DNA of 64,000 nt from Roseibium aggregatum IAM 12614 (GCF_000168975.1 NZ_AAUW01000010.1:1-64000), one strand, 5' to 3'; shown: positions 42,069 to 51,168, numbered from the stretch's first letter. Notes: a model not told the origin generated them from the sequence alone. Numbers and translations: made by a program.

Positions 42069-43205
42069 TCAGAGCACCAGGTTGTGGCGGCCAACCTTGT
42101 TGATGTCGGTTTCACCGCACAGCCCCATGGTGACGTCCAGTTCCTTGTGCATGATCTGCAGCACCTTGGAGACGCCTTCCTTGCCCATGGCGCCGAGGCC
42201 ATAGATGAAGGCACGGCCGATGTAGGTGCTTTTCGCGCCCATCGCGACGGCCTTGAAGACGTCCTGGCCGGACCGGATGCCGCTGTCGAAATGCACTTCG
42301 ATCCTGTCGCCGACCGCATCGACGATGTCCTGAAGCACTTCATAGGACGCAAGAGCTCCGTCGAGCTGACGGCCGCCATGGTTGGAGACGACGATTGCGT
42401 CGGCACCGACATCGGCGGCGATCTTCGCATCCTCCACATCGTTGATGCCCTTGAGGATCAGTTTGCGCTTCCAGTGGGACTTCACCCATTCCACCGAAGA
42501 CCAGTCGAGGGTCGGGTCGAACTGGCTGTTGGTCCATTCCGCAAGCGAGGTCATGTCGCCGACGCCGGACACATGGCCATGGATGTTGCCGAACTGGCGG
42601 CGCTTGGTCTGCATCATGTTCCAGCACCAGCGCGGCTTGAAGGCAAGGTCCAGGAGCACGTGCGGCTTGGGCTTGGGCGGCGTGGACAGGCCGTTCTTCA
42701 AGTCTTTGTGCCGCTGGCCCAGCACCTGAAGGTCGAGTGTCAGCACGAGCGCCGAACAGCCGGCATCCGTCGCACGCTGCATCAGGTTTTCCGAAAAGCC
42801 CCGGTCGCGCATCACGTAAAGCTGGAACCAGAACGGGTTCTTGGTGTTCTCGGCGACATCCTCGATGGAGCAGACGCTCATGGTGGAGAGCGTGAAGGGC
42901 ACGCCAAACTCCTCGGCGGCCTGCGCTGCGAGAATTTCACCGTCGGCGTGCTGCATCCCGGTCAGGCCGACAGGGGCAAGGGCAACCGGCATGGCAACGT
43001 CCTGGCCGACCATGGTGGTCTTGACCGAACGATTGTCGATATTGCAAGCCACGCGCTGCCGCAGCTTCTGGCGCTTCAGGGCCGCCTCGTTCTCCCGGTA
43101 GGTGCTTTGTGTCCAGGACCCAGTATCCGCATAGTCGTAAAACATCTTAGGCACCCGGCGTCGGGCCAGGGCCTGCATATCGGCAACATCGGTCACAACA
43201 GTCAT
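42069..43205 (-). CDS. lldD: FMN-dependent L-lactate dehydrogenase (alpha-hydroxy acid dehydrogenase family)
   Basis: This 378-residue protein has the family marks: RRRVPKMFYDYADTGSWTQ at the start with substrate Tyr, LAPVGLTGMQHADGE, WFQLYVMRDRG, LKGI with catalytic Lys near 245, and SNHGGRQLDG with the catalytic His. It oxidises L-lactate to pyruvate with electrons going to quinone or cytochrome. The ATG at 43205 follows AGGAGGA; an in-frame GTG at 43226 lacks such a site. The GntR regulator lies directly upstream. The same family includes glycolate oxidase, so glycolate is a possible alternative substrate in this context. Confidence 0.88.
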   Translation of the reverse strand: MTVVTDVADMQALARRRVPKMFYDYADTGSWTQSTYRENEAALKRQKLRQRVACNIDNRSVKTTMVGQDVAMPVALAPVGLTGMQHADGEILAAQAAEEFGVPFTLSTMSVCSIEDVAENTKNPFWFQLYVMRDRGFSENLMQRATDAGCSALVLTLDLQVLGQRHKDLKNGLSTPPKPKPHVLLDLAFKPRWCWNMMQTKRRQFGNIHGHVSGVGDMTSLAEWTNSQFDPTLDWSSVEWVKSHWKRKLILKGINDVEDAKIAADVGADAIVVSNHGGRQLDGALASYEVLQDIVDAVGDRIEVHFDSGIRSGQDVFKAVAMGAKSTYIGRAFIYGLGAMGKEGVSKVLQIMHKELDVTMGLCGETDINKVGRHNLVL

Positions 43206-43222
43206 CGATTTCCTCCTGAGGC

Positions 43223-43990
43223 TCACGAGTGAGCCGGTTTTCGGGTCCGTCTCAGGCCGGCAAGCTGTTCGCGCCGGTCCAGGTCCTTCGTTTCGGCAAG
43301 GGTGCCGCGCACATAGTCGATGTGGTCTTCCGAGGCTTGCCTTGCGCGGTCGGCATCCCCGACCTGAATGGCGTCGGCAATGGCCTTGTGCTGCTGCAAC
43401 AGCTCAATGCGTGCCGTCGGGTGGTGGTAGAGCCGGCCGCGGTTGTAGAAGACGCCGTTTTCCAGAAGCCGGTAGCAGGAGCGGAGGGTGTGCAGCATCA
43501 CCACATTGTGGGCCGCTTCACCAACCGCATGATGGAAGGCAACGTCCAGCCGGCTTTCCGCAGGCAGATCCTCGTTGTCATGTGCTTCCTGCATCTGGCG
43601 CACGATGTCCTGAAGTCTCGCAAGGTCGGAAGGCGCTGCGCGCGCGGCTGCAAGGGCCGCCGCCTGGCTCTCGATACCGCGCCGGAACTCGAAATAGTCG
43701 TTCACCGCGCCCGGATGCCGGGCAATGAGCTGGATCACCGCTTCTGAAAAGATCGGGCCAATGAGGTCGGCAACATAGGTGCCGCCACCCCGACGCGAGG
43801 AGATCAGCTCCCGGTCTTCAAGCGTCTTCAGCGCATCGCGAAGGACGGGCCGGGAAACGTCCATCTGGTCGGCAAGGTCACGTTCGGCGGGCAGTCTGTC
43901 ACCGGATTGCAGCACGCCCTTCAGGATCAGATCCTCAATCTGCTCCACGACGGCATGCGCTGTTTTCTGATGATCGACCGGCTGAAACAT
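43223..43990 (-). CDS. GntR/FadR-family regulator of lldD
   Basis: The 255-residue protein has an N-terminal winged helix (QIEDLILKGVLQSGDRLPAE, followed by RDLADQMDVSRPVLRDALKTL) and a helical FCD ligand domain with metal-ligand-like motifs RLDVAFHHAVGEAAHN. It precedes lldD by 17 bp on the same strand, the organisation of lactate regulators such as LldR. An inverted repeat upstream at 44037-44061 may be its operator. Ligand inferred from context only. Confidence 0.88.
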   Translation of the reverse strand: MFQPVDHQKTAHAVVEQIEDLILKGVLQSGDRLPAERDLADQMDVSRPVLRDALKTLEDRELISSRRGGGTYVADLIGPIFSEAVIQLIARHPGAVNDYFEFRRGIESQAAALAAARAAPSDLARLQDIVRQMQEAHDNEDLPAESRLDVAFHHAVGEAAHNVVMLHTLRSCYRLLENGVFYNRGRLYHHPTARIELLQQHKAIADAIQVGDADRARQASEDHIDYVRGTLAETKDLDRREQLAGLRRTRKPAHS

Positions 43991-44036
43991 GCCGCTCCCG
44001 CTCCTTTGTTGGCGCGGAAATTAGCGCCGCTTTTGA

Positions 44037-44061
44037 AATTGGTCAATTTTTTTGTCCAATT
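44037..44061. promoter_or_regulatory. Inverted repeat upstream of the GntR-lldD operon
   Basis: AATTGG (44037-44042) and CCAATT (44056-44061) face each other across 13 T-rich bases. The arms equal those of PdhR/LldR-type sites, but the spacer is longer than the usual three bases, so the assignment is tentative. Confidence 0.4.
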
Positions 44062-44118
44062 CTTTGTTGCCGAAATGTCGCTCAGGTACCCAATTGCCGG
44101 CTGCGTCGAAAATGCCGG

Positions 44119-45483
44119 TTGGTTTTTGCCATGCCTTCGCGGAATGTAAGGGAGACAGAATTTGACCAAAGTCGGGGGTGCTCCTTGGATCAGGGATCAG
44201 AGAACGGGTCTGCCTTTCCTGCCTTTCGCACGTCGCCACTCAGGGAAAAGGTTCTGGGCGAGGTTCATGCCCGGCCGTTTCGCGCGCTGCCCTGTCCGCG
44301 GACAGTACTCCACTACGCCTTCCTGACAGATGCCGAAGAAGCTGCCCGCGATCATGCCTGGCTGTCCGAGTTCTGCATTTCCCGTGGCGGTCACGGACCT
44401 GCGCCCGGCGCCCGGCATCACACGGTCAATTTCGGCGGCGGCACCTTGAGCTGGGAACAGCACGCGGAATTCACCACCTACACATGGGACGGCACCGCCC
44501 ACGAAGAAACGATTTTCGGCCAGGTGCCGATCAACCATCCCTTTGGTGCCGCGTTCCGCGCGCCTGGCGATCTGCTGGTCGCCGTCAGGCTGGAACTGCG
44601 TGGGGGCGACGAGGGCAAGGAATGGCGAAACCAGTTCGATGAGGGCAGCCTGACGGTCTCCAATCTGGAAGACGGTGCCGCCATGGTGGCGACCGACTTC
44701 CGGCAGGATGGCGATGGCCTGACGCGGCTGCTGGTCTGTAACCGGACCTTGAGCGACGTTCAGTCCGGCGCAGTCGTCCAGCGGCTTCTGGAAGTGGAGA
44801 CCTACCGCACCCTGGCGATGCTGGGCCTGTTCGAAGCAACGAGACTGCAGCCGGACATCCGGCGGTTCGAGATCGAGCTTGCGGCATTGACCGGCCAGAT
44901 GCAGGAGACTTCCGCGCTGGGGGCCAATCAGGAACTTCTGGACAAACTGAGCGGCCTGGCCGCGGCGCTGGAGGCCGGTGCGACGGCCAGCACGTTCCGG
45001 TTCGGGGCGAGCCGTGCTTATGACCAGATCGTGCGGGCGCGGCTGGAGACCCTGCGTGAAGAGGCTGCCCCCGGCGAACTATCCATGGCTTCCTTCCTCG
45101 TCCGCCGTCTTGCACCGGCCATGCGCACCTGCCAGGCGATCGAAGACCGTCAGGCGATGCTGTCGCGCAAGCTGGCACGGGCCACCACGCTTCTGCGCAC
45201 CCGGGTCGACGTGGAACTGGAAGAACAGAACCGCTCATTGCTGGAATCGATGAACCGGCGGGCCCACCTTCAGCTTCGCCTGCAGCAGACCGTCGAGGGC
45301 CTGTCCGTCGCGGCGGTGAGCTACTACGTCGTCGGCCTGATTTCCTATCTCGCGAAAGCCGCCAAGGAAACCGGCCTGCCGCTGCCGGATGCCAACGTGA
45401 TGACAGGCATATCCGTTCCGCTGGTCGTGCTGGTGATCTGGTGGACGGTCAAACGCATTCGCCAGAAACATGGCGAGCATTGA
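44119..45483 (+). CDS. DUF3422 membrane-anchored protein
   Basis: This protein of up to 454 residues has the DUF3422 N-terminal signature REKVLGEVHARPFRALPCPR near residue 43, long helical middle, and two C-terminal membrane helices (SYYVVGLISYLAKA and ISVPLVVLVIWWTVKRIRQK). The family function is unknown; it resembles RmuC/CorA-type membrane anchors only loosely. The start is uncertain: ATG at 44119, or possibly TTG at 44185, would both give a family-like protein. It is convergent with the cytochrome gene. Confidence 0.82.
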   Translation: MVFAMPSRNVRETEFDQSRGCSLDQGSENGSAFPAFRTSPLREKVLGEVHARPFRALPCPRTVLHYAFLTDAEEAARDHAWLSEFCISRGGHGPAPGARHHTVNFGGGTLSWEQHAEFTTYTWDGTAHEETIFGQVPINHPFGAAFRAPGDLLVAVRLELRGGDEGKEWRNQFDEGSLTVSNLEDGAAMVATDFRQDGDGLTRLLVCNRTLSDVQSGAVVQRLLEVETYRTLAMLGLFEATRLQPDIRRFEIELAALTGQMQETSALGANQELLDKLSGLAAALEAGATASTFRFGASRAYDQIVRARLETLREEAAPGELSMASFLVRRLAPAMRTCQAIEDRQAMLSRKLARATTLLRTRVDVELEEQNRSLLESMNRRAHLQLRLQQTVEGLSVAAVSYYVVGLISYLAKAAKETGLPLPDANVMTGISVPLVVLVIWWTVKRIRQKHGEH

Positions 45484-45529
45484 AACCGTAAACGGCAGCG
45501 CGCATCGATGGCTTCTTCATAAACCGGAT

Positions 45530-45657
45530 CGTCATCCCGGCCAAGCAAAGCGCGAGCCGGGACCCGGGGAGCCACCAGATCCTGAGGTTTGCAGGAAACA
45601 CTGTTGACACCGAGGCTCACCGGTCCCGGATCTCCGCTTCGCTGCGTCCGGGATGAC
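45530..45657. repeat. GTCATCCCGG palindromic repeat, intact copy
   Basis: CGTCATCCCGGCCAAGC at the left and GCTGCGTCCGGGATGAC at the right form outer arms, with GAGCCGGGACCCGG and CCGGTCCCGGATCTC as inner arms. It lies between two convergent genes. Degraded relatives occur at 7089 and 40033. Confidence 0.75.
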
Positions 45658-45684
45658 TGATGAGAGGCGTCACCTGACACAAAA

Positions 45685-45706
45685 AAGGCCGGGTCGCCCC
45701 GGCCTT
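45685..45706. terminator. Bidirectional terminator between DUF3422 and cytochrome c genes
   Basis: AAGGCCGG and CCGGCCTT form a GC-rich stem, preceded by six A (a T-run for the minus strand). It lies 23 bp past the cytochrome stop codon. Confidence 0.75.
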
Positions 45707-45728
45707 CTTGTCAGTCGGCAAGCAGTGC

Positions 45729-46124
45729 TTACTTGCTGGAACCGTCTTCGTTGTACTGATTCAGGTAGGCGATGACGTTCTCACGGTCGTCTTCCTTCTT
45801 CAGACCGGCAAAAGCCATCTTGCCCTTCGGAATCAGGTCCTTCGGTTTGGTCAGGTAAGCATCGAGCGTTTCGTCGTCCCAGACCTTGCCATCGGCCAGT
45901 TCAAGCAGGTTGGCGGAATACTTGTAGCCGTCAACCGCGCCCCATGGCCGGCCGACAATACCGTTCAGTTCCGGACCGACCTTGTTTTTGGCGTCAGGAC
46001 CAACCGCGTGGCACGCGGCGCATTTCTTGAAAACTTTTTCACCCTTGGCAGGGTCGCCATCGGCGCTAGCCTGAACGGTCAGGGCCAGAAGCGCGGTTCC
46101 GGCGATCATCAGCAGTCGCTGCAT
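45729..46124 (-). CDS. Cytochrome c2-type soluble electron carrier
   Basis: This 131-residue protein has a Sec signal peptide (QRLLMIAGTALLALTVQASA) and one class I heme site CAACH (Cys35, Cys38, His39); the axial methionine is probably in IPKGKMAFAGLKK near residue 104. It carries electrons in the periplasm between the bc1 complex and an oxidase. The ATG at 46124 follows GGGAGA and puts the signal peptide at the start. It has its own terminator. PuuD could use such a carrier, but nothing links them directly. Confidence 0.92.
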   Translation of the reverse strand: MQRLLMIAGTALLALTVQASADGDPAKGEKVFKKCAACHAVGPDAKNKVGPELNGIVGRPWGAVDGYKYSANLLELADGKVWDDETLDAYLTKPKDLIPKGKMAFAGLKKEDDRENVIAYLNQYNEDGSSK

Positions 46125-46262
46125 GTATATCTCCCTCGATTTGGGTGTTTGAAACCCGTTCCAACAGAACAGGATGTCACGCTTTGATGCAAGTGACGGA
46201 CCGTCGCATCTTGTCCGAGCCTCCTGCAATCACCCCGCGGTCATGTTGCGACCGGATCGGTA

Positions 46263-47207
46263 TCAGCCCGCGCGGGCGCTGCTCGGCAGGCGCAACCAGT
46301 CTTCCAGGCCATCGTCCCAATAGGGCGACGAGCCATAGAGCCCGGCCAGAAAATCAATGAAAACGCGCACCTTGGCCGGCAGGAACTGGCGGCTGGGATA
46401 GACGGCGTAAAGCCCGACATCCTTCGAGGCCCGGTACTCGGGCAGCAGGATCTGCAGTTTGCCTTCCCGCAGTTCCGGACCGACGTCCCATGTGGATCGG
46501 AGCGCGACACCGACGCCCGCCAAAAGGCATTCCCGCACGACCTCGTTGGAGTTGGTCTTGATCGGCGCCTGCGTGCGAACCGTCTCGATGCCGTTCGGTC
46601 CTGCGAGCCGCCACGGGTCCTGATTGGTCGCCGCGATGGTCACGTGATTGGCAACGAGATCCTCGATACTCTCCGGAATGCCGTATTTGTCGAGATAGGC
46701 AGGGCTTGCGCACAGCACACGGTGTACCGGTGCAAGTCGCCGGGCAACGAGGCTGGAATCGGAGAGCTCGGCAATGCGGATGGCAAGATCGTATCCGTCT
46801 CCGACAATGTCGACAAAATCGTCGGAGAGATCGAGGTTGACCGACAGATCGGTGTTTTCCGCCAGGAAAGTGCCGAGATGAGGGGCAATATGCAGGCGGC
46901 CAAAGGACGTCGGCACAGCCACCTTCAGATTGCCGCGTGCCTTGGCCGACCCGCGTGAGACGAATGATTCGGCTTCTTCGACGGAGGCGAGAATGGCCAC
47001 CACTCGCTCGTAAAATCCTTGTCCGGCCTCCGTCATGGCAATCTGGCGTGTCGTGCGTTGCAGCAGCCTGGTTCCGAGTTTTTCTTCCAGTCGCCGGATG
47101 CGCTTGGAAACCACTGCGGGCGACAGGCTCATTTCGCGGCCGGCTGCCGACATGCTGCCGGCACTCACCACCCTTGCGAAAATCTCCATGTCGGTCAGAT
47201 TGCTCAT
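46263..47207 (-). CDS. LysR-family regulator, probable regulator of glcDE
   Basis: The 314-residue protein has an N-terminal helix-turn-helix (NLTDMEIFARVVSAGSMSAA, then SPAVVSKRIRRLEEKLGTRL) and effector domain from about residue 90. The ATG at 47207 follows GAGAG and gives the usual LysR start; the frame extends upstream to 47282. It is divergent from glcD with a 154-bp shared region, the classic LysR arrangement, so glycolate-responsive control is likely. Enterobacteria use a GntR protein (GlcC) instead. Confidence 0.88.
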   Translation of the reverse strand: MSNLTDMEIFARVVSAGSMSAAGREMSLSPAVVSKRIRRLEEKLGTRLLQRTTRQIAMTEAGQGFYERVVAILASVEEAESFVSRGSAKARGNLKVAVPTSFGRLHIAPHLGTFLAENTDLSVNLDLSDDFVDIVGDGYDLAIRIAELSDSSLVARRLAPVHRVLCASPAYLDKYGIPESIEDLVANHVTIAATNQDPWRLAGPNGIETVRTQAPIKTNSNEVVRECLLAGVGVALRSTWDVGPELREGKLQILLPEYRASKDVGLYAVYPSRQFLPAKVRVFIDFLAGLYGSSPYWDDGLEDWLRLPSSARAG

Positions 47208-47361
47208 TTTCAATCTCTCAGAAAGACAATTAGTATTTGCCGGTCGTTTTCCTTGGGCACGAACCTTGCCAGACTCGTACAAGGGGAATTCAATGCCATC
47301 AGGTGTTACGCAAGGCCAATTCGATTGGATCAGCGTATAAAATGCATAAGGAGTTCATTTC
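47208..47361. promoter_or_regulatory. LysR/glcD divergent promoter region
   Basis: CCAAT-TCG-ATTGG (47316-47328) is a perfect short palindrome, followed by a -10-like TATAAAAT at 47336-47343. AAGGAG precedes the GTG start of glcD. I cannot find a good -35, which suits an activator-dependent promoter. Confidence 0.5.
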
Positions 47362-48858
47362 GTGACCGCCATTGCGATGCCCGCGCCCGATCAGGCCGTT
47401 TTGGCCCGCCGCCAGGAAATCCTGAGCGCGCTCCAGGCGATTGTGCCCGGAGAAGGGGTGATCCATGACGAACGCGAGATGCGCGCCTATGAGACTGATG
47501 CGCTGACGGCCTACCGTCAACTGCCGCTGATTGTTGTTTTGCCGGAAACGGTCGAGCAGGTCTCCAGGGTTCTGAAATATTGCCACGACAACGACGTAAA
47601 GGTCGTTCCGCGCGGCGCGGGCACATCTCTCTCCGGCGGTGCGCTTCCTCTGGAAGACGGTGTGCTGCTGTCGATGATGAAGTTCAACCGTGTGCTCGAC
47701 ATCGATTATGAGAACCGCGCCGTCGTCGTTCAGCCCGGCGTCACCAATCTGGGCATCACCCGCGCGGTAGAGCATGAAGGCTTCTACTACGCGCCGGATC
47801 CGTCTTCGCAGATCGCCTGTTCCATCGGTGGCAACATCGCGGAAAACTCCGGCGGCGTGCACTGCCTGAAATACGGGCTGACCACCAACAACGTTCTTGG
47901 CCTTGAAATGGTGCTCATCACCGGAGAGGTCATCCGCCTTGGCGGCAAGCATCTGGACAGCGAAGGCTATGACCTCCTGGCCCTGATGACAGGTTCGGAA
48001 GGTCTGCTCGGAGTCGTGACCGAAGTGACCGTGCGGATCCTGCAAAAGCCTGAAACCGCGCGGGCGCTTCTGATCGGCTTTCCCACCAGCGAGGATGGCG
48101 GCCGCTGCGTGGCCGACATTATCGCCGCCGGCATCATCCCCGGCGGTATGGAGATGATGGACAAACCTGCCATCCACGCCGCTGAGGATTTCGTCAATGC
48201 GGGCTACCCACGCGATGTCGAGGCCTTGTTGATCGTCGAGCTGGACGGACCGGAAGACGAGGTCAACTATCTGATCGAACGAGTGGAAGAAATAGCCAAC
48301 GCCAACCGGGCCAGCCATGTGCGCGTTTCCCAAAGCGAGGAAGAGCGCATGACCTTCTGGGCCGGACGCAAGGCCGCATTCCCGGCCGTGGGCCGCATTT
48401 CGCCGGATTATCTTTGCATGGACGGCACCATACCGCGCCGCGAGCTGCCGAAGGTTCTTGCCCGTATGCGGGAGCTATCGGTTAAACACGGGCTTGGCGT
48501 CGCCAACGTTTTTCATGCTGGTGACGGCAACCTGCATCCTCTGATCCTCTACGATGCCAACAAGCCTGGTGAGCTGGACGCAGCCGAGGCCTTCGGCGCG
48601 GACATCCTCCGGCTGTGTGTCGAGGTCGGCGGCGTTCTGACCGGCGAGCACGGGGTCGGCATCGAAAAACGCGATCTGATGACGGACATGTTCACCGAAG
48701 CGGATCTGAAGCAGCAGCAGCGTGTCAAATGCGCTTTCGACCAGAAGCACCTGCTTAATCCGGGCAAGGTTTTTCCCGTGCTGCACCGCTGCGCGGAACT
48801 TGGCAAGATGCACGTTCACAAGGGCCAGTTGCCCTTTCCAGACATTCCGCGGTTTTGA
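47362..48858 (+). CDS. glcD: Glycolate oxidase FAD subunit GlcD
   Basis: This 498-residue flavoprotein has the PCMH-type FAD domain with VPRGAGTSLSGGALP near residue 82 and CSIGGNIAENSGGVHCLKYG, and the C-terminal FAD-linked oxidase domain with ANVFHAGDGNLHPLILYD and GGVLTGEHGVGIEKRD. It is the catalytic subunit that oxidises glycolate (or D-lactate) to glyoxylate. The start is GTG at 47362 with AAGGAG upstream. glcE follows after 9 bp. Confidence 0.95.
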   Translation: MTAIAMPAPDQAVLARRQEILSALQAIVPGEGVIHDEREMRAYETDALTAYRQLPLIVVLPETVEQVSRVLKYCHDNDVKVVPRGAGTSLSGGALPLEDGVLLSMMKFNRVLDIDYENRAVVVQPGVTNLGITRAVEHEGFYYAPDPSSQIACSIGGNIAENSGGVHCLKYGLTTNNVLGLEMVLITGEVIRLGGKHLDSEGYDLLALMTGSEGLLGVVTEVTVRILQKPETARALLIGFPTSEDGGRCVADIIAAGIIPGGMEMMDKPAIHAAEDFVNAGYPRDVEALLIVELDGPEDEVNYLIERVEEIANANRASHVRVSQSEEERMTFWAGRKAAFPAVGRISPDYLCMDGTIPRRELPKVLARMRELSVKHGLGVANVFHAGDGNLHPLILYDANKPGELDAAEAFGADILRLCVEVGGVLTGEHGVGIEKRDLMTDMFTEADLKQQQRVKCAFDQKHLLNPGKVFPVLHRCAELGKMHVHKGQLPFPDIPRF

Positions 48859-48867
48859 GGGCAAGGC

Positions 48868-50058
48868 ATGGACGCGACACTGAAACCGCAAAGCACCGGA
48901 GATGTGGAAAAGGTGGTGGCCTGGGCTGCTGCCGAAGACCAGCCTCTGGAAATCATCGGCCAGGGCTCGAAGCGGGCGCTCGGCCGGCCTGTCCAGGCCG
49001 CCCATGTTCTGGATCTTTCTGGGCTGACCGGTATCGAGAGTTATGAACCGGCGGAGCTGGTGCTGACCGTGAAGGCCGGCACTCCGATTGCCGAGGTGGA
49101 GAAGCTGGTCGATGACAACGGCCAGGAACTGTCTTTCGAACCGATGGATTTCGGCCCGCTTCTGGGCTGCGCACCGGCGCAGGGCACGATCGGCGGTGTG
49201 CTGGCGGCAAATCTCTCCGGTCCCCGCCGGATCAAGGCCGGTGCCGCGCGCGATCACGTGCTTGGCATGGAAGCCGTGTCCGGGCGGGGAGAAGTGTTCA
49301 ATTCCGGCGGCAAGGTGGTCAAGAACGTCACCGGTTACGACCTGCCGAGGGCCTTGTGCGGTTCCTACGGAACGCTTGCGGTTGCGACGACCGTCACGCT
49401 GAAGGTCAATCCCAAGCCGGAAACATCGGCAACCTTCATGCTGTCCGGGCTCGATGACGACGACGGCATCAAGGCACTGTGCCAGGCCATGGGATCGTCC
49501 GCGGAAATCTCGGGTGCGGCCCATCTGCCTGCCGGTGTCAATGGCGGCAGCAGCTCAACCCTGTTGCGGCTGGAAGGCTTTTCGACCTCGGTGGATTACC
49601 GCTTCAGGACGCTGCAGACATTGCTTGCAAGCTATGGGGCACCGTCGCGGCTGGAGGCGGTGGAGACAGGGTCGCTCTGGCAGACGATCCGGGACGTCAA
49701 ACCCTATGCCGACGGTACAACGCCCGTCTGGCGGATTTCCGTTGCTCCGACGGCGGGGCCGCAACTGGTTGCCGGCTTGAGGGAAACATTCGAACTGCAG
49801 GCATATTACGACTGGAGCGGTGGTCTTGTCTGGCTGTCCTGTCTGGATGGCGCTCTGCACGAGGCGGACATTCGAGCTGCGATCGATGCGGTCGGCGGGG
49901 GTCATGCAACGCTTGTGCGGGCCGATGCGTCTCAGCGCGCGAATGCTTCCGTGTTTCACCCGCAGCCCGGTCCGCTGGCAGCCTTGTCACGCCGACTGAA
50001 GGAACAGTTCGACCCGAAAGGCATTCTAAATCCTGGAAAAATGGTCAGTGGCGTGTAG
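48868..50058 (+). CDS. glcE: Glycolate oxidase FAD-binding subunit GlcE
   Basis: The 396-residue protein has one PCMH-type FAD domain (GQGSKRALGRPVQ near residue 32, LGCAPAQGTIGGVLAANLSG near residue 97, KVVKNVTGYDLPRALCGSYG) and a short C-terminal half ending NPGKMVSGV. It works with GlcD and GlcF in the membrane-associated complex. It starts nine bases after glcD. Unlike in most operons, glcF does not follow directly. Confidence 0.94.
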   Translation: MDATLKPQSTGDVEKVVAWAAAEDQPLEIIGQGSKRALGRPVQAAHVLDLSGLTGIESYEPAELVLTVKAGTPIAEVEKLVDDNGQELSFEPMDFGPLLGCAPAQGTIGGVLAANLSGPRRIKAGAARDHVLGMEAVSGRGEVFNSGGKVVKNVTGYDLPRALCGSYGTLAVATTVTLKVNPKPETSATFMLSGLDDDDGIKALCQAMGSSAEISGAAHLPAGVNGGSSSTLLRLEGFSTSVDYRFRTLQTLLASYGAPSRLEAVETGSLWQTIRDVKPYADGTTPVWRISVAPTAGPQLVAGLRETFELQAYYDWSGGLVWLSCLDGALHEADIRAAIDAVGGGHATLVRADASQRANASVFHPQPGPLAALSRRLKEQFDPKGILNPGKMVSGV

Positions 50059-50102
50059 TGTGAAGGCATAATCGTCACGCGCATTTCAAACGGAGTGCCT
50101 TC

Positions 50103-50462
50103 ATGGATCAACAGTCCGAAGTTTCAGGCTACATGGAGCCTGGCGGCAAGAACGCCACGCTCGTTTATATTCTTTATCTGGCAAATATCATCGTTCCCTT
50201 CACCGCCATTGTCGGTGTCATCTTCGCCTATCTCAACCGGGGCAAGGGATCGGCCTGGGTAGACAGCCACTACACCTATCAGATCCGCACCTTCTGGATC
50301 GGGCTGCTGTTCGGTATCGTCAGCGGTCTTCTGACCCTGGTCCTGATCGGCTTCCTGATGTTGATCGCCGTACTGGTCTGGATGATTGTCCGCTGCATCA
50401 AGGGGCTTCAGTTGGCAGGTCGCAACGAGCCTGTGCCAAATCCGGAAACCTGGATGGTCTGA
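50103..50462 (+). CDS. DUF4870 membrane protein between glcE and glcF
   Basis: This 119-residue protein has three hydrophobic segments (ATLVYILYLANIIVPFTAIV, FWIGLLFGIVSGLLTLVLIG, MLIAVLVWMIVRCIKGL) and matches the DUF4870/YtzJ-type small membrane family, whose function is unknown. It lies 44 bp after glcE on the same strand and may ride on the glc transcript. A GC-rich hairpin (50474-50503, no T-run) follows its stop. Confidence 0.8.
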   Translation: MDQQSEVSGYMEPGGKNATLVYILYLANIIVPFTAIVGVIFAYLNRGKGSAWVDSHYTYQIRTFWIGLLFGIVSGLLTLVLIGFLMLIAVLVWMIVRCIKGLQLAGRNEPVPNPETWMV

Positions 50463-50473
50463 TCATGGGACAA

Positions 50474-50503
50474 GGCCCGTCCGCAATGTGCGGTACGGGC
50501 CTC
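50474..50503. terminator. GC-rich hairpin after the DUF4870 gene
   Basis: AGGCCCGT-CCGCA and TGCGG-TACGGGCCT form a strong stem with almost no loop. There is no T-run, so termination is uncertain; it could protect transcript ends between the convergent genes. Confidence 0.5.
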
Positions 50504-50535
50504 GAACCTTCAACAGGCTGCCGGTACGTTGGTTG

Positions 50536-51168
50536 TTACTGCGCCGGCAGGCATTTCACCGTGACGTCATAGCCGTAGCCATCGCGCTGATGTGTGGTGT
50601 TTTTATAGGACCACTTGTTCTTTGCGGCCTTGTTCTTCTTCGCCGCCACGGCGTCCAGTTCGAAATAGGCCTTGGCGGACACGGTCCAGGTCTTGCTGAG
50701 CGCGACCGACTTCTTCATGCCGCCCTTCAGCACCTTGTCCAGATTGAGCGAGCACGCCTGAACCGGATCCCAGCCCTGCCACTTCACCTTGGCCATCGCG
50801 ATCACCGGCTTGTAGGAAAGGGAAACCGTGCGCTTGGTGCCTGCACCAACATCGCGGTTCTGAAAGCTCTTGCTCCACAGGTCGCCGTCCGCTTCGAAAT
50901 ACTGCACGTTCTTGAAGGAACCCACCTTCATGGCAACGATCCGCTCGCCACTCGTGGCCTTGGCCGACAGGCGCAGCAGGAACCGGTGATTGCCGGACTT
51001 GATCTTGGTGTAGTTGTAGGAGTTGGCTTTCACTTCGACGGGAATGACGTCGATGCCGTCGCGCTTGACTTCCACTTTCTCGATCCAGTCCTTGGCCATG
51101 GCACCTGTTGCGACACTGGCCAGAACAGCAGTCAGAACGGCGGTTTTTGAAATCATCTTAATCATCAA
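50536..51168 (-). CDS. Secreted hypothetical protein inside the glc cluster
   Basis: I do not recognise this 210-residue protein. It starts with a clear signal peptide (ISKTAVLTAVLASVATGAMA, cleaved before KDW) and is rich in lysine, with beta-type patterns (VEVKRDGIDVIPVEVKANSY) and two cysteines (in QACSLNL and VKCLPAQ) that may pair. It is periplasmic or exported. It is encoded opposite to glcE and glcF and separates them. Some relatives in Rhizobiales exist only as uncharacterised proteins, to my knowledge. Confidence 0.7.
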   Translation of the reverse strand: MMIKMISKTAVLTAVLASVATGAMAKDWIEKVEVKRDGIDVIPVEVKANSYNYTKIKSGNHRFLLRLSAKATSGERIVAMKVGSFKNVQYFEADGDLWSKSFQNRDVGAGTKRTVSLSYKPVIAMAKVKWQGWDPVQACSLNLDKVLKGGMKKSVALSKTWTVSAKAYFELDAVAAKKNKAAKNKWSYKNTTHQRDGYGYDVTVKCLPAQ

